Under the pieces are notes generated by a model, which searched no databases, had not been told where the DNA came from, and worked only from the letters and a program-made list of their open reading frames with translations. Below are positions 1 to 12,167 of a stretch of DNA of 64,000 bases, one piece after another. Numbering within the stretch: position 1 is the first letter of the stretch; each line of letters opens with the position of its first letter. This DNA comes from Sipunculus nudus (taxonomy: Eukaryota; Annelida; Sipuncula; Golfingiida; Sipunculidae), in contig CM049308.1 in the NCBI GenBank assembly GCA_026874595.1, positions 76,185,124 through 76,249,123 of the forward strand. The letters are read 5' to 3'. Made by a program: the position numbers and the translations under genes.

Positions 1-660
1 CGGGGCTGACCAGGCTTAGGTGAGAAAGGCAGTTGCCCCGAGTGAACTGTGACAAATTGCTGCCTCTGGCTACTGCACTGAGTGAACTCTTTTAATCTGC
101 ACCTGGCTAGACTGAGTGAACTTTTGACCTGTACCTGGCTGCACTGAGTGAACTCTTGACCTGTTGCATAATCTGACACAGTTTGCAGTCTGCCAAAGCT
201 ATAAACAAAATGCAGCTACTGCACTGAGTGAACTCCTGACATATACCTGGGTGCACTGAGTGGACTCTTGACCTGTTGCCTAATCTAATGCAGTTGGCAG
301 TCTGCCAAAGCTATAAATATATCCAGACTGACCTTTGGCCTGTTGTAAAATCTGAAATAGTAGCCACATCATTGCATAAGCTCACAGATTAGCTCCACAT
401 GCAGCCCTGAGGGGCATGACACCCATGAGGTTATTACATGATACTCATGAGGTGAACACATGCTGCCCATGAGGTGTTCACATGTCACCCATGCAGTGAT
501 CACATGCCTTGTCCTTGGCTGCACTAATTAAACTCTTGACCTATATCTGGCTGCACTGAATGAACTCTTGATCTGTTGCAAAATCTGAAACATTTGGCAG
601 TTTTTCAACCTATTTAATGATACAGACTCAGTCTTTGCCTGTTTGTAAATCTGTTTACAC
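1..660. repeat. Degenerate short tandem repeats
   Basis: A unit of roughly 30 bp containing TGCACTGAGTGAACTC and TTGACCTGT recurs many times between 40 and 600, partly organised into longer units of about 105 bp that also carry CTGCCAAAGCTATAAA. A second short unit built around CCCATGAGGT and CACATG repeats between 405 and 510. I see no coding signal. This may be the tandem core of a mobile element that begins before the window. Confidence 0.6.
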
Positions 661-1059
661 ATACTGAAAGACTTTGGCTAAAATGTTTTTTTTTCAAGCT
701 GACATATTCATAAACTTTTTACCAAAACTATCTATTATAATAAAAGATGCAGTCCTTTCAATTTTAAAGGTCCACTAATTCTGCCAAAAATCATTCAAGT
801 AAACTTGAACAAAGGCCACCTAAGAATAATTTTTGTGCAATGTTACAGAAGTTATTATTGATACAACAATTTTGTAGAAGTACACTATTGCAGTCCTCAG
901 TTTGAAATAGGCATAATAATGGCCATAAGACCAACTTAAGCTTTTCACGACTCAACCATAAATCAACAAACTCAATTTTTTCTTATATGATATAAAGAAT
1001 CATATCCTAGGATTATTCTTTTGAAAAATTGAACGATTCAATTTGACAGTTTCATCATA

Positions 1060-2857
1060 ACATATTAAGCTGAAAGAGGCTAAAATTGTGAGGTTTTGCC
1101 CTTAAAAAACAGGTCAATGTAGGTGGCACCACAAAATCTGCAACTTCAAATATGAGTCATGTGACCAACATTTGCACAATAGTTGATAATGCTAGCTTCT
1201 GTCATTTCTGAGATTACTATATCAGTATGCTTACTTGGCCAAATGACTGTTCAAATTTGTGTAACTCCTCTAAAATTCATCAAATGCAAACCATTTGACA
1301 AACTTGAGAGGGCTTGCCTCTAGGATCATTTCTGTAAAATATTGAATGATTTGGCTGGACTGTTTACAACAAGAAGACTTTTAAAGGTTTTTCATCCTTT
1401 CTCTATAAAATTTAAGTAAATGCAGATAACAAAAAAATAAGCTGAATCCCACAACATTTAATATGTGACAGATTATTGCATAAAATCTGGGGATGGTAGC
1501 TCCTGCTATTCCTGAGAAATTATGGGTTAATGTACAGATGACCATGACCCCCCGTACAAAAAAAGGTCAATATAGGTAGCCCCACCAAAACCTGAATTTT
1601 ATATATGACTCGTGACCAACACTGACATAAAATTTGGTGATGATAGCTCTGGCCGTTTTTAGTATGCTTTTTTGGACAGATGACTAATTTCAACTTCCTG
1701 TAACTCCAGCCAAAATTCACCGAACTTAAACCATTTGAACAAACTTGAGAGAGATGGTTTAAAAGATTATTTCTGTGAAATATTGAACAAATTGGCTTGA
1801 CCGTTTAGGAGGAGAAGATTTTTAAAGTTTTTTAGCTTTTTTTTCTCTATAAAGTCTAAGAAAATGCTGAGTTTTTCAGATGGCTAATTTTTTGCATTAA
1901 ATTTCATGATGCTAGCTCCAGTCATTGTAAAATATTAAACAAATTAGCCTCAGTGGTGTCAGTCAAAAATGTTTTGCTCGTTTTTAACTCATATAGGAAA
2001 ATACAGAAAAATGGCTAAGTTAAGCTTCCCATAACTCAGCCAAACATCACTGACCCAAAACCATTTGAACAAACTTGAATTATCAACATCAAAGGATAAT
2101 TAATGTGTGAGATTTCAGAATTCGGCCCTGTGGTTTTTGAGAAGATCTTTGTAGCCACTGAGCTAAAATGGGCTGTCATGGCATATGACTAAATTCAGCT
2201 TCCCGTAACTCAGCCAAAAGTCACTGAACTGAGACTATTTGAACAGACTTCAGAAAGCACTACCCTAGGATCATTTCTGTGCGACATTAAACAAATTGGC
2301 CATGCGGTTTCAGAGAAGAAGTTTTTTGTAGCCCTCAGTATGATAAGGGTACTGATGACCCCCGTACAAAAAAGGCTGATGCAGGTGGCCCCACCGATAC
2401 CTCAATTTCAGATATGACTCATGTGACCAACATTGGCATTAAATTTGGTGATGATAGCTCCAGCCATTTCTAAGATTGTAATTTTAGTATGCTTTTTTGG
2501 ACAGATGACTAAGTTCAACTAGCTGTAACTCGGCCAAAAATAACCGAACTCAAACCATTCGAACAAATTTGAGGGAGATTGTTCCAGGGATTATTTCTGT
2601 GAAATATTGGACAATTTGGCTGAACAGTTTTAGAGAAGCAGATTTTTAAAGCTTTTTTTAGCTTTTTCTCTATCAAATCTAAGAATATGCAGTTAGCCAA
2701 AAAATAAGCAAAATCCTATAGAGTTTTTCAGATGACTAATTTTTTGCATAAAATTTCGTGATGCTAACTCTTGCCGTTTTCAAGATAGTATGGTTAACGT
2801 ACAGACGACGGACGCCGGACGACGCCACACCATCACATAAGCTCACAGGTTCGCTAA
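1060..2857 (+). repeat. Repeat family C, copy 1 (3' end at 2857)
   Basis: This is an interspersed repeat containing several diverged internal units. Each unit carries an AGGTGGCnCCACC-like core (near 1117, 1570 and 2377) followed by text resembling ATATGAnTCATGTGACCAACAT. The right part has a GACGGACGCCGGACGACG run and ends in GCTCACAGGTTCGCTAA. Other copies flank 8968-20045 and 52255-61075. The left limit is not resolved. The copy lies directly against a CAAG/CTAA-type fragment at 2858, so it probably inserted into that element. There is no credible ORF. Confidence 0.6.
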
Positions 2858-3046
2858 AAATTGAGGTTTTCCCTTTATTTCTCATAGGAACTAAGTCGCA
2901 AAGACCCAGTTTTCGGCTTGGTAGGAGATCTTGGGGACATCTAACATTATGCTGTATTTTGGATTCCTAGGTCTTACGGTTTCAAAACGTGCCACATCTA
3001 CGGACAGACGGACGGACGGACAGACGACGAACCACGACTATAGCTC
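2858..3046 (+). repeat. Truncated 3' tail of CAAG/CTAA element
   Basis: This stretch matches the last 190 bases of the elements ending at 8249 and 19567: GTTTTCGGCTTGGTAGGAGA, then GTGCCACATCTACGGAC, then a GGAC run and CTATAGCTCAGATG. It stops inside the terminal hairpin, so the final CAGCTGAGCTAA is missing. Confidence 0.7.
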
Positions 3047-3458
3047 AGATGTATTATAAATTATAAAATATTAAAATTTCATGACGAAGAAGTTGAATTT
3101 CATAAATGTACATACCATCTGCAATATTACTTCACCCATTTAAAATTATATAAACTTTATCTAATATTGATTTCAAATTGCTTTTGGGCTGTTTCTGATT
3201 GATGGGGTTTTTCAAAGGGATGCATCCTTCAGTGACATTCAAAGACACTCTAGCAGTCTCCTCAGTCATTTCAGCCACTCCATACTGATCAACAAGAAAA
3301 CAATACAAAAAGCACAATTTACTCTCTGCATCATGCAGAGCGGATGGTGAATAATTAATTCAGTCAGATCTTGCTTAGTTTAGGGATAATACATAACTGG
3401 AACACAATCTGACAAGTATCCATACAAACAAAAGAGAACATTTTTTACAAACCAGAAA
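3047..3458. repeat. Duplicated block E, left part of copy 1
   Basis: This block is highly similar to 20330-20715. Together with 8250-8967 it forms a copy of the 1.1 kb block at 20330-21424, interrupted by the element 3459-8249. No gene was seen in it. It is either a local segmental duplication or another repeat family. Confidence 0.7.
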
Positions 3459-6400
3459 CAAGGGACCTATGGGTCACGACGCTCAGCTGTTATATATGAT
3501 AAAAAAATATTATTTAGAAATGAGGCACATGCTGGTTTTGTGTGGTAATAAATATAAGCTGTATTATGAGTTGTTGTTTAGCTTATGTATGATTTTGATA
3601 GTACCTTTGGAGACAGGGAAGAGGATTGATTTCATTTATTTCATTAACAAATGGAGTACTACTGTCACACAGATTTTGACTTGGCCATATAACATATAAG
3701 CAGAACATATAATACAAGAGTTTAACTATTTATTAAAAAAATTACAAATATTGTCCCAAATATAATTTTTATTAAAAATAATAAGAGAATCATCTGATTT
3801 TTTAAAATGAAATATAACTGATGATTATTAAAATAATATTAAAGAATATATTCATGAATGCATTCATGAATACACTTTGAAAGTATTTGCATGAGTATTC
3901 AAATACTTTCATTTTTACCTGAATTCCCATTCTTTATGCAAGAAATTTTATAATGGAGTACATAATCATATTCGTATTTAAATACAATTACAAAGTATTC
4001 ACACCATGTCTGGTATTTATTCAGTTTTCACCAAACAATGATGTTGAGAATCCAGAATATACAAAATTCACACATTTAAAAAATGATCATAAGTACCTGG
4101 TTTTATGGCTTTTATTTATATTAAAAAATAACTGTAAAAAAATTCATTTTGGACTAATTTCACATCAATGTACATACTAGACACAGTAGGAATCTAGATT
4201 AATATTATCAACTGCATCTTTGTCTATCATTAATTTCCTTCATATAATCCCTAATGATTAGTAATGAATAATATGATTTACTTCTTTATCATTAAAATTG
4301 AACTGACAAATGCCATAGGTGACTGCATGGTGTTATTTGGAATATGTGACATTCTACCCATCGATACAAGATTCTTATATCATCAGTAACTGCAAGTTAA
4401 TTTCCTGTTATTATAAACTAACAAATTCCTTTTCTATTTTTCTTTAATTTGTTATTAAAAAACAATAAAAATTTATTAATTTATTGTTTATTGTTATGTT
4501 GTTGGTTAAAACTACTAGATGAGTTGGGTTGGACACCTGGATCAACTGTGGCTTGCCATAAGCTGCCTGGATTCTTGCCTCAAGCGTGCATAATTTGATG
4601 AAAGGTCAACAAGGTCAACATACAGGTGACTCAAGAGGGGCTGGAGAGAGCCAAAGTCTGACAGGGTCTCATAAAAAACATTAATAAAAGCTACAATATC
4701 TGGCCAATTTCTGTAAGCTTTCTAAACTAAAAAGCTGAAATCCTTATGCGTGCATGATATGAAAATAAGATCAACAGTGCTCATGGGAAACAAACGTGCC
4801 ATGGTCACAGTTGGGCAAAATTTAAGGTACTAATTTTATATTTATACTAATAACCTATAAAATTTGAAAAATTCAGAACTAATTTTGGGTATTCAATTGA
4901 ATCTTGATTATAATGTTACATCCCTGACAAAAAATCTCTAGCTTCAGCAATGCCCTTGTTAAGGGAGTAAATATATTTCTTGATTTTTTACAAAGTGCAT
5001 CATGTTTGGGCCCATAACTTAAAACAATTACGCAATATTGACATCATTCTGGCATGTGCATAGAGAATGAAAAATATGTATATTATTTACGATTAAAGTC
5101 AGATCAGTTGTTTTGATATTAGGCAGTCTTGAAGTGTAACAATGGGTTTTTAATGGAAAAATGAAGATTTTCATTATTATCTCGAAGGTATTAAGTCCTA
5201 GTGACCAAATTCTTGGCATGGTAGGGGATTTTGGACACATCTAACTGTATGCCAAATTTAAGGAACTTAAAGCTGAAGCTGGGGAGCTGAGCTCTTGCAA
5301 ACTGCATAACACTAGCTTGATGTAAACAATATGTTACATGGTACTTGAAAACTTGATTAAAATCTACAGTTTTTGATCAACTGGTTTCAATTTTTTTGTT
5401 GTTAACAGTTGAAATGCTAACAAAAACATGCTGTGAAAATTAAATCCACAGTACTTACAGGAAAAAAACGTGCCATGGTCAAAGTTGGGCAAAATTTAAG
5501 GTACCAATTTATTATTTTTATTAATATTTTAAAAATTTAAAAGATTTTCATCTAATTTTGGGTATACAATTTAATTTTGATTAATTAAAGTTATATTTCT
5601 GGAAAAAAGGTCCATAGCTTTAACGTTTTTTGTGTTAAGTGATCAAATATCTTTCCTGATTTTTTACAAAATGCATTATGTTTGGGCCCATAACTTTTTT
5701 AAATTAAATAATACAGACATAATTTCTGGCATGTACATAGGAACTATATAGAGGAATATTTATGGTAAATATGAGGAAAAACAGATAAGTGGTTTTGATA
5801 TTAGGCAGTCCTGAAGTGTGAAAATAGGTTTTAAATAAAAAATTGAGGGTTTTCCTTAATTTCTCAAAGGAACGAAGTTGCAAAGACTCAGTTTTCGGCT
5901 TGGTAGGAGATCTTGGGGACATCTAACATTATGCCGAATTTTGGATTTCTAGGTCTGGACTGATACCTTTATTTCACATTCAAGGGAATAATACATTCAA
6001 GTTTATATATTATTTAAGCATATCCACTTTTTCCATTAAAATAGTTTTTATCAGATTAATTTTTTTTATTTACAAGTTTTATAAATTTGTTTTAAAAAAA
6101 CACTGAAAATATGTTAAAATATTAGAATTCTTAGTTGCAATCATTATACATCCAGAGTGTAGCTCGTATTGGGTCATATTATGCATACACGTATATTTTT
6201 ATTATTTTTAAATCACAAATTTTTAAACTGAATTAAAAGAAAATAATGCCACAACATGGCATCTGCAAGATTATTCCTTGAATCACTATTAAAAAGTTTT
6301 GCACATTGGAGTTTTCAGTACATGCTAAATCTTATTCACCAAAATATAATAAGCTTCTGTAAATTTGGTAAAATAAAAACATCTTTTCAAATAAAGTATA

Positions 6401-8249
6401 CACACTGTTGGTTAAATGAGGGACAAACAATATCATCGTGCTAATTACAATCTAAGCTTTAATTTATTCCTGGAATTAATAGTCAATTTCACACCTGGTG
6501 AAGTTTTTACTCTTCTCAAGGAAGGAATTACTTATCTGATGAACATCCACACTTTCATAGCAATACACCACTTTGTGGACACAATTAAATGTGCACTTTA
6601 ATCATTGTAACCCTGGTGGTAAATACAAAATCTAAAATGTAGCATAGCCAAGAATAAAATGAAATACAGAAAATTATAACATTCATCTAGTTAATGCATC
6701 ATCTAGGGGTGGGGGGTGTGTGCAGGGCAGAGGGGAAGCCTGCTAGTAGTGGCCCAGCTGAGCCAAGACAAGCTGCCTGGGGTGGGTTACATAATGCAAG
6801 TGAAGGCTTTACTACTAGGTGGGCTAGATGTAAACAACACTTGACATGGTGTATGAAAACTTGAATAAAAGCTACTCTTTTCAATCAATTCCTTTGAAAT
6901 TTCAGATTTTAAAAGATTAAATCCTTATGTATATATGCTGTGAAAATTAAATCAACAGTGCTTACAGGAAAAAAATGCCATTGCCAAAGTTGGACAAAAT
7001 TTAGGGTATTGATTTTTTATTTAAGCTAATAACTTGAAAAATTTGCAAAATTCAGATCTAATTTTGGGTAAACAATCAAATCTTGATTAAATAAAGTTAT
7101 ATTCCTGACAAAAAGTCTCCAGCTTCAGCAATTCCCATCTTAGGTGAGTAAATATATTTCTTGATTTTTAAAAAAGTGCATTATGTTTGGACCCATAACT
7201 TAAAAAAAATACACAATACTGACATCATTTCTGGCATGTGCATAGCGAATGTATAGAAAAATATGTATATTATATATGATCAAAGTCAGATCAGTGGTTT
7301 TGATATTAGGCAGTGTTAAAGTGTAAGAATGGGTTTTTAATGGAAAAATGAAGTTTTTCATTGATATCTCGAAGGAATTAAGTCCTAGTGACCAAATTCT
7401 TGGCATGGTAGGGGATTTTGGAGAAATCTAACTGTATGCCAAATTTAAGGAACTTAGAGCTGAAGTTCGGGAGCTGAGCTCTAGCAAACTGCATAACACT
7501 AGCAATATGTGACATGGTGCTTGAAAACTTGAATAAAATCTACAGTTTTTGATCAACTGGTTTCAAATTTTTGGTGTTAACAGTTAGAATGCTAACAAAA
7601 ACATGCTGTGAAAATTTTATCCACAGCAGTTACAGCAAAAAAACGTGCCATGGTCAAAGTTGGGCAACATTTAAGGTACCAATTTTTTATTTTTGCTAAT
7701 ATTTTAAAAAATTTAAAAGATTTTGATCTAATTTTGGGTATACAATTTAATTTTGATTAATAAAAGTAATATTACTGGAAAAAAAGTGCTTAGCTTTAAC
7801 AAGTTTTGTGTTAAGTGATAAAATTTCTTTCCTGATTATTTACAAAATGCATTATGTTTGGGCCCATAACTTTTTTAAATTATATAATACAGACCTAATT
7901 CCTGGCATGTACATAAGAATAATATAGAGGAATAAATATAGGAAATATGAGGAAAAACAGATGAGTGGTTTTGATATTAGGCAGTCCTGAAGTGTGAAAA
8001 TAGGTTTTTAATAAAAAATTGAGGGTTTTCCTTAATTTCTCAAAGGAATGAAGTCGCAAAGACCCAGTTTTCGGCTTGGTAGGAGATCTTGGGGACATCT
8101 AACATTATGCTGAATTTTGGATTCCTAGGTCTTACGGTTTAAAAACGTGCCACATCTACGGACGGACGGACGGACGGACGGACAGACGGACGGACGACGG
8201 ACAATGGACCACGACTATAGCTCAGATGACTTATAGTCAGCTGAGCTAA
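3459..8249 (+). mobile_element. CAAG/CTAA element, subfamily alpha, copy 1
   Basis: The element starts CAAGGGACCTATGGGTCACG then ACGCTCAGCTG. It ends with a GGAC run and a hairpin: arm GCTCAGATGAC (8220-8230), loop TTATA, arm GTCAGCTGAGC (8236-8246), then TAA. The empty site at about 20715 (ACAAACAAAAAATGGAGAG) shows insertion into an A-run without a clear target duplication. The interior holds diverged units of about 700 bp, each with GGCATGTGCATAG or GGCATGTACATAG, near 5050, 5730, 7230 and 7905. I found no transposase or Rep ORF; short ORFs recur between copies only because the repeats do. It is probably non-autonomous. Confidence 0.75.
8158..8205. repeat. (GGAC)n microsatellite in element tail
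   Basis: GGAC/GACG runs sit just inside the 3' hairpin of the element. The same composition at the same place is seen in copies ending at 19567, 34389 and, reversed, near 35940, so it belongs to the element. Confidence 0.85.
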
Positions 8250-8967
8250 AAAAATGGAGAGAACAACTATTTAAAAACGCCTGTTATAGATGTACTTAAT
8301 ATAACTAGTCCAATATATAGCTGATATTGGTTGTGAATTTTAGCAAATGATTTTGTGTGATGTGGGTGTTATGCGAAGATAAGTTAAATACATAACCAAG
8401 GGTGTATTATCTTTATACAGTATTTTTACTGAATCTACAATTGCTCTTTTTCACCATATGGGAACACATTAACTGACTTTTCAAAGCATATTCAGATTCA
8501 AGATGAATCATTACTCTCTGCCACCTGTCAAAGCTGGACAACAATCATATCTGTAACATATACTCTGGTTGGTGTAGTGATTTCTGGGAACTGTAGCTTC
8601 TGTTAAGTTTTCCCTGACTGGTTCAGTCTCAGCAACACTCATGCTGATTGGAGCATGGTGTGATCCATTATTAATCTGACTGGTGTCTGTAAAACTACTC
8701 TGATTATCATACTGTCAGTGACATTTACTCAGATTTAATTTGTTAATCTTTATTTTAATTGTATAGTGTCTGTAATATCAACTCATTTTTTTATTTATAA
8801 ATTTTTATTAGACTTGTATAGTGTCTGCAATATCAACTCATTTTTTGTCATGTTAACAAAATGAATGATCATATTTATCTAATGAATATTTATATTCAAT
8901 GAATATTTAATGAATCAGGATAAACCAGTATGACCACTGTCCAGCAAACAAGTAAACAATCTTTTTC
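8250..8967. repeat. Duplicated block E, right part of copy 1
   Basis: This stretch is strongly similar to 20716-21424, including TCAAAGCTGGACAACnAATC and the two TAGTGTCTGCAATATCAACT-like repeats near 8820. It ends where repeat C begins. There is no coding signal. Confidence 0.7.
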
Positions 8968-10417
8968 GCTAAAAAGGGTCGAAGTAGGTGGCGCCACAAA
9001 AACTGCAATTTCAAATATGAGTCAAGTGACGAACATTTGCACAAACCTTGGTAATGCCAGCTCCATTTGTTTCTGAGATTATGTTATTATGTTTACCGTA
9101 CTCGGCCAAATGCCCAAGTTCAAATTCCTTTAACCCGGCCAAAATTCATAAAACCCACACACTTTTGAAGAAATTGAAGAGAGCTCATCTCTGGGATAAA
9201 TTCTGTGAAATATTGAACAATTTGGCTGAATGATTTCAGAGATTTTCGAAGTTTGTTTTAGCTTTTCCCACGTAAAATATAAGTTTATGCGGGTGGCGCC
9301 ACGAAAAGCTCGGTCCCACAACATTTGATGTGACAGATTTTTGCATAAAATTTGGGCATACTAGCTCCTGCCATTCCTGAGAAATTATGGGTTAATGTAC
9401 AGATAATCCCCATGCAAGAGATCGTTGCAGGTGGCGGCATCAGTACCTAAATTTCATATAGGAGTCATGTGACCAACATTTGCACAAAAATTTGGTGATT
9501 ATAGCTCTAGTCGTTCCTGATAGTAATTTTAGTATCCATTTTTGGACAAATGACAAAGTTCAGCTTCTTGTATGTATCGGCCAAAATTCACCAAACTTGT
9601 TATATTCGAACAATTTTGAGATTGTTTCAGAGATTATTCCTGTGAAATATTGAACAATTTGGCTGGACAGTTTCGGAGTAGATTTTAAAGTTGTTTTTTT
9701 TTTTTTTTTTTGCTTTTTCCCTGTACAATATAAGTAAATGCAGATAGCAAAACAAGTGGCCCATGGGCCATGACGCTCAGCTGAATTCAAGGAATGTTGA
9801 ACAATGAGCAAAATGACTGCCACAGTGGAAACAAATCATGAATTTTGTGAAGAGTCCTTAGAAATGGGTTTCAGTGGGCTTTTGGACAGATGACAACTTA
9901 ATTTGAAGGTCTCATAAATAGAAAAAAATGCGTAAAAATTTGATAAAATAAAGGGAGTGCCACCAGTCTGCAGAAACTGATGAAACACTCCATGATCAAT
10001 ATATATCCAAAGAATCATGGCTATCAAGGCATTAGTTATTTAGATACTGGAGCTTTTGTTTGTATCAAATTTTTAATTATTCTTGGGGGTATTTATGAGC
10101 CCTATAGCTCAAGGAATATGGGTAACAGAAACCTAATTTCAGGTTTCCAAGGAGATTTTTCATTGGTCTCCCTGGATGTGAAGTAAGAAGATTCTAGGTT
10201 CAGCAGTTACAGTTTGTGCCATGTTAACAGATGACCACTTCATTCGAAGGTCTCATAAATAGAGAAAAAATGCCTACAAAATTGAAAAAAAAATATAGGT
10301 GGCACCACCAGTTTGCAGGAACTGATGGAACACTCCATGATCAATATACCCGCAAAGAATCATGGAGATCAATGCATTGGTTATTCAGATACTGGAGCTT
10401 TTGTATCAAATTCTTAA

Positions 10418-12167
10418 CTAGAATACGGGTAGTCGACAAGCGACTACGTGTATCCGCCAAAATCAGAGAAGGACGGGTGAAGTGAAGCATGGATTGAGTG
10501 GCAAGGGGATATAGAGTTACATGTGTTAAATATTAGAATGGATCTCTGCCACATAAACATGATTGTAGGTGGCGCCACCTGTTATTTGAACGAGAAACTA
10601 TCCAAGATATATACACATGAAAAATTTCATGTGGAAAAGTCAAACCACTGCAGAGATAGGAGTGATTTTATCCTACAGCAGACAAACAGATGGACGCTGT
10701 GCCAAAATGTCTGCAGGTGGCGCCACCATTTTTGTTCATGTTATAAAGCTATCCAAGGGCTACATTTGTGTAAAAATATTTTCCTGATTGGTTGAATGAG
10801 TCCGGAGATACAAGCATGGATGTCTACAGCGTGAACGTGAATGTAGGTGGTGCCACCTGTCATAAAATCAAGAAAGCTATGCAGGATGTATAAGCATGCT
10901 GAATTTCAGGTAATTTGGTCAAACCACTGCAGAGATATGAGTGATTTTAACCAAAGGCAGACAAACAGATGGACGCTGTGCAAAAATGGCTGCAGGTGGC
11001 GCCACCATTTTGTGTATGTTATAAAGCTATCCAAGGGCTACATTTGTGAAAATTTTTTTTCCTGATTGGTCAAACGGTTCCCGAGATATGAGCTTGGATG
11101 TCTGCAGTGTTAACGTGAATGTATGTGGCGCCACCTGTCAGAAAATCAAGAAAGCTATCTAGGATGTATAGGCATGCCGAATTTTAGGTGAATTAGTCAA
11201 ACCACTGCAGAGATATGAGTGATTTTAACCCCAGGCAGATTAACAAATGGACACTGTGCAAACATGGTTGCAGGTGGCGCCACCTTTTGTTGTGTATGTT
11301 ATAACGCTATCCCAGGGCTACATTTGTGTAAAAATTTTTTTCCGGATCGGTCATACGGTTCCCGAGATATATGGGTTTATGTGTGGAGCGGTAACGTGAA
11401 TGTAGGTGGCGCCACCTGTCATTAAAAAATCAAGAAAGCTATCTAGGATGTATATGCATGCGGATTTTTAGGTGAATTAGTCAAACCACTGCAGAGATAT
11501 GAGTGATTTTAATCCCAGGCAGATGAACAAATGGACACTGTGCAAACATGGTTGCAGGTGGCGCCACCTTTTGTTGTGTATGTTATAAAGCTATCCAAGG
11601 GCTACATTTGTGTAAAATTTTTTTCCGGATAGGTCAAACGGTTCCTGAGATATATGGGTTTATGTTTGGAGCGTTAACATGAATGTAGGTGGTGCCACCT
11701 GTCATAAAATTGAGAAAGCTATCTAGGATGTAAAGGCATGCCGAATTTTAGGTGAATTAGTCAAACCACTGCAGAGATATGAGTGATTTTAACCCCAGGC
11801 AGATGAACAGATGGACACTGTGCAAACATTGTTGCAGGTGGCGCCACCTTTTGTTGTGTATGTTATAAAGCTATCCAGGGCTACATTTGTGTAAAATTTT
11901 TTTCCGGATCAGTCAAATGATTCCCGAGATATATGGGTTTATGTGTGGAAACAGACGCACAAACGGACGCTGGGCAGAGACGAAAGGTCAGAGGTCAAGG
12001 TCACTTGGTTAGGCACCAGTTCACATGTGACCCAATAATTTGTGTAAGTTCCGGAAAAATCTGTCCAGTAGTCTCAGAGGAGTTCTCCGGAAACGAACGC
12101 GGCGGCGGCGGCGGCGGAACCCGGTCAAAAACATAGTATCCGCAAAACTTCGTTTTGGCGGATACAA
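10418..12167. mobile_element. CTAG-hairpin element family 1 (pearl-like), copy 1
   Basis: The left end is CTAGAATACGG, followed by a perfect hairpin at 10429-10447 (GTAGTCG, loop ACAAG, CGACTAC) and the motif TATCCGCCAAAA. The right end has a GCGGCGG run and a hairpin from 12136 (GTATCCGC and AAAAC against GTTTT and GGCGGATAC), then AA. The interior holds ten monomers, each with an AGGTGGCGCCACCT-like palindrome, at 10567, 10715, 10845, 10994, 11123, 11272, 11404, 11556, 11687 and 11836. The flanking TTAA and TTATTC are contiguous in the neighbouring unit near 10070, so insertion caused no duplication. The layout matches bivalve pearl elements and non-autonomous Helitron relatives. No transposase is encoded. 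Confidence 0.85.
12099..12117. repeat. (GGC)n run before terminal hairpin
   Basis: A GGC triplet run lies just inside the right hairpin of the pearl-like element. Equivalent runs occur at about 32163-32176, 40628-40640 and 27103-27123, so they are part of the elements rather than independent microsatellites. Confidence 0.8.

Noticed and set aside
3459-8249. Interpretation as tRNA-derived SINEs
   Set aside because: No A/B box pair or poly-A/LINE tail was seen, ends are hairpins, and empty sites show no target duplication.
10418-12167. CRISPR-like array (regular repeats with palindromes)
   Set aside because: The repeats are 130-150 bp with no distinct spacers, in animal DNA with splice-intron context. 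The regularity is tandem satellite-like amplification.
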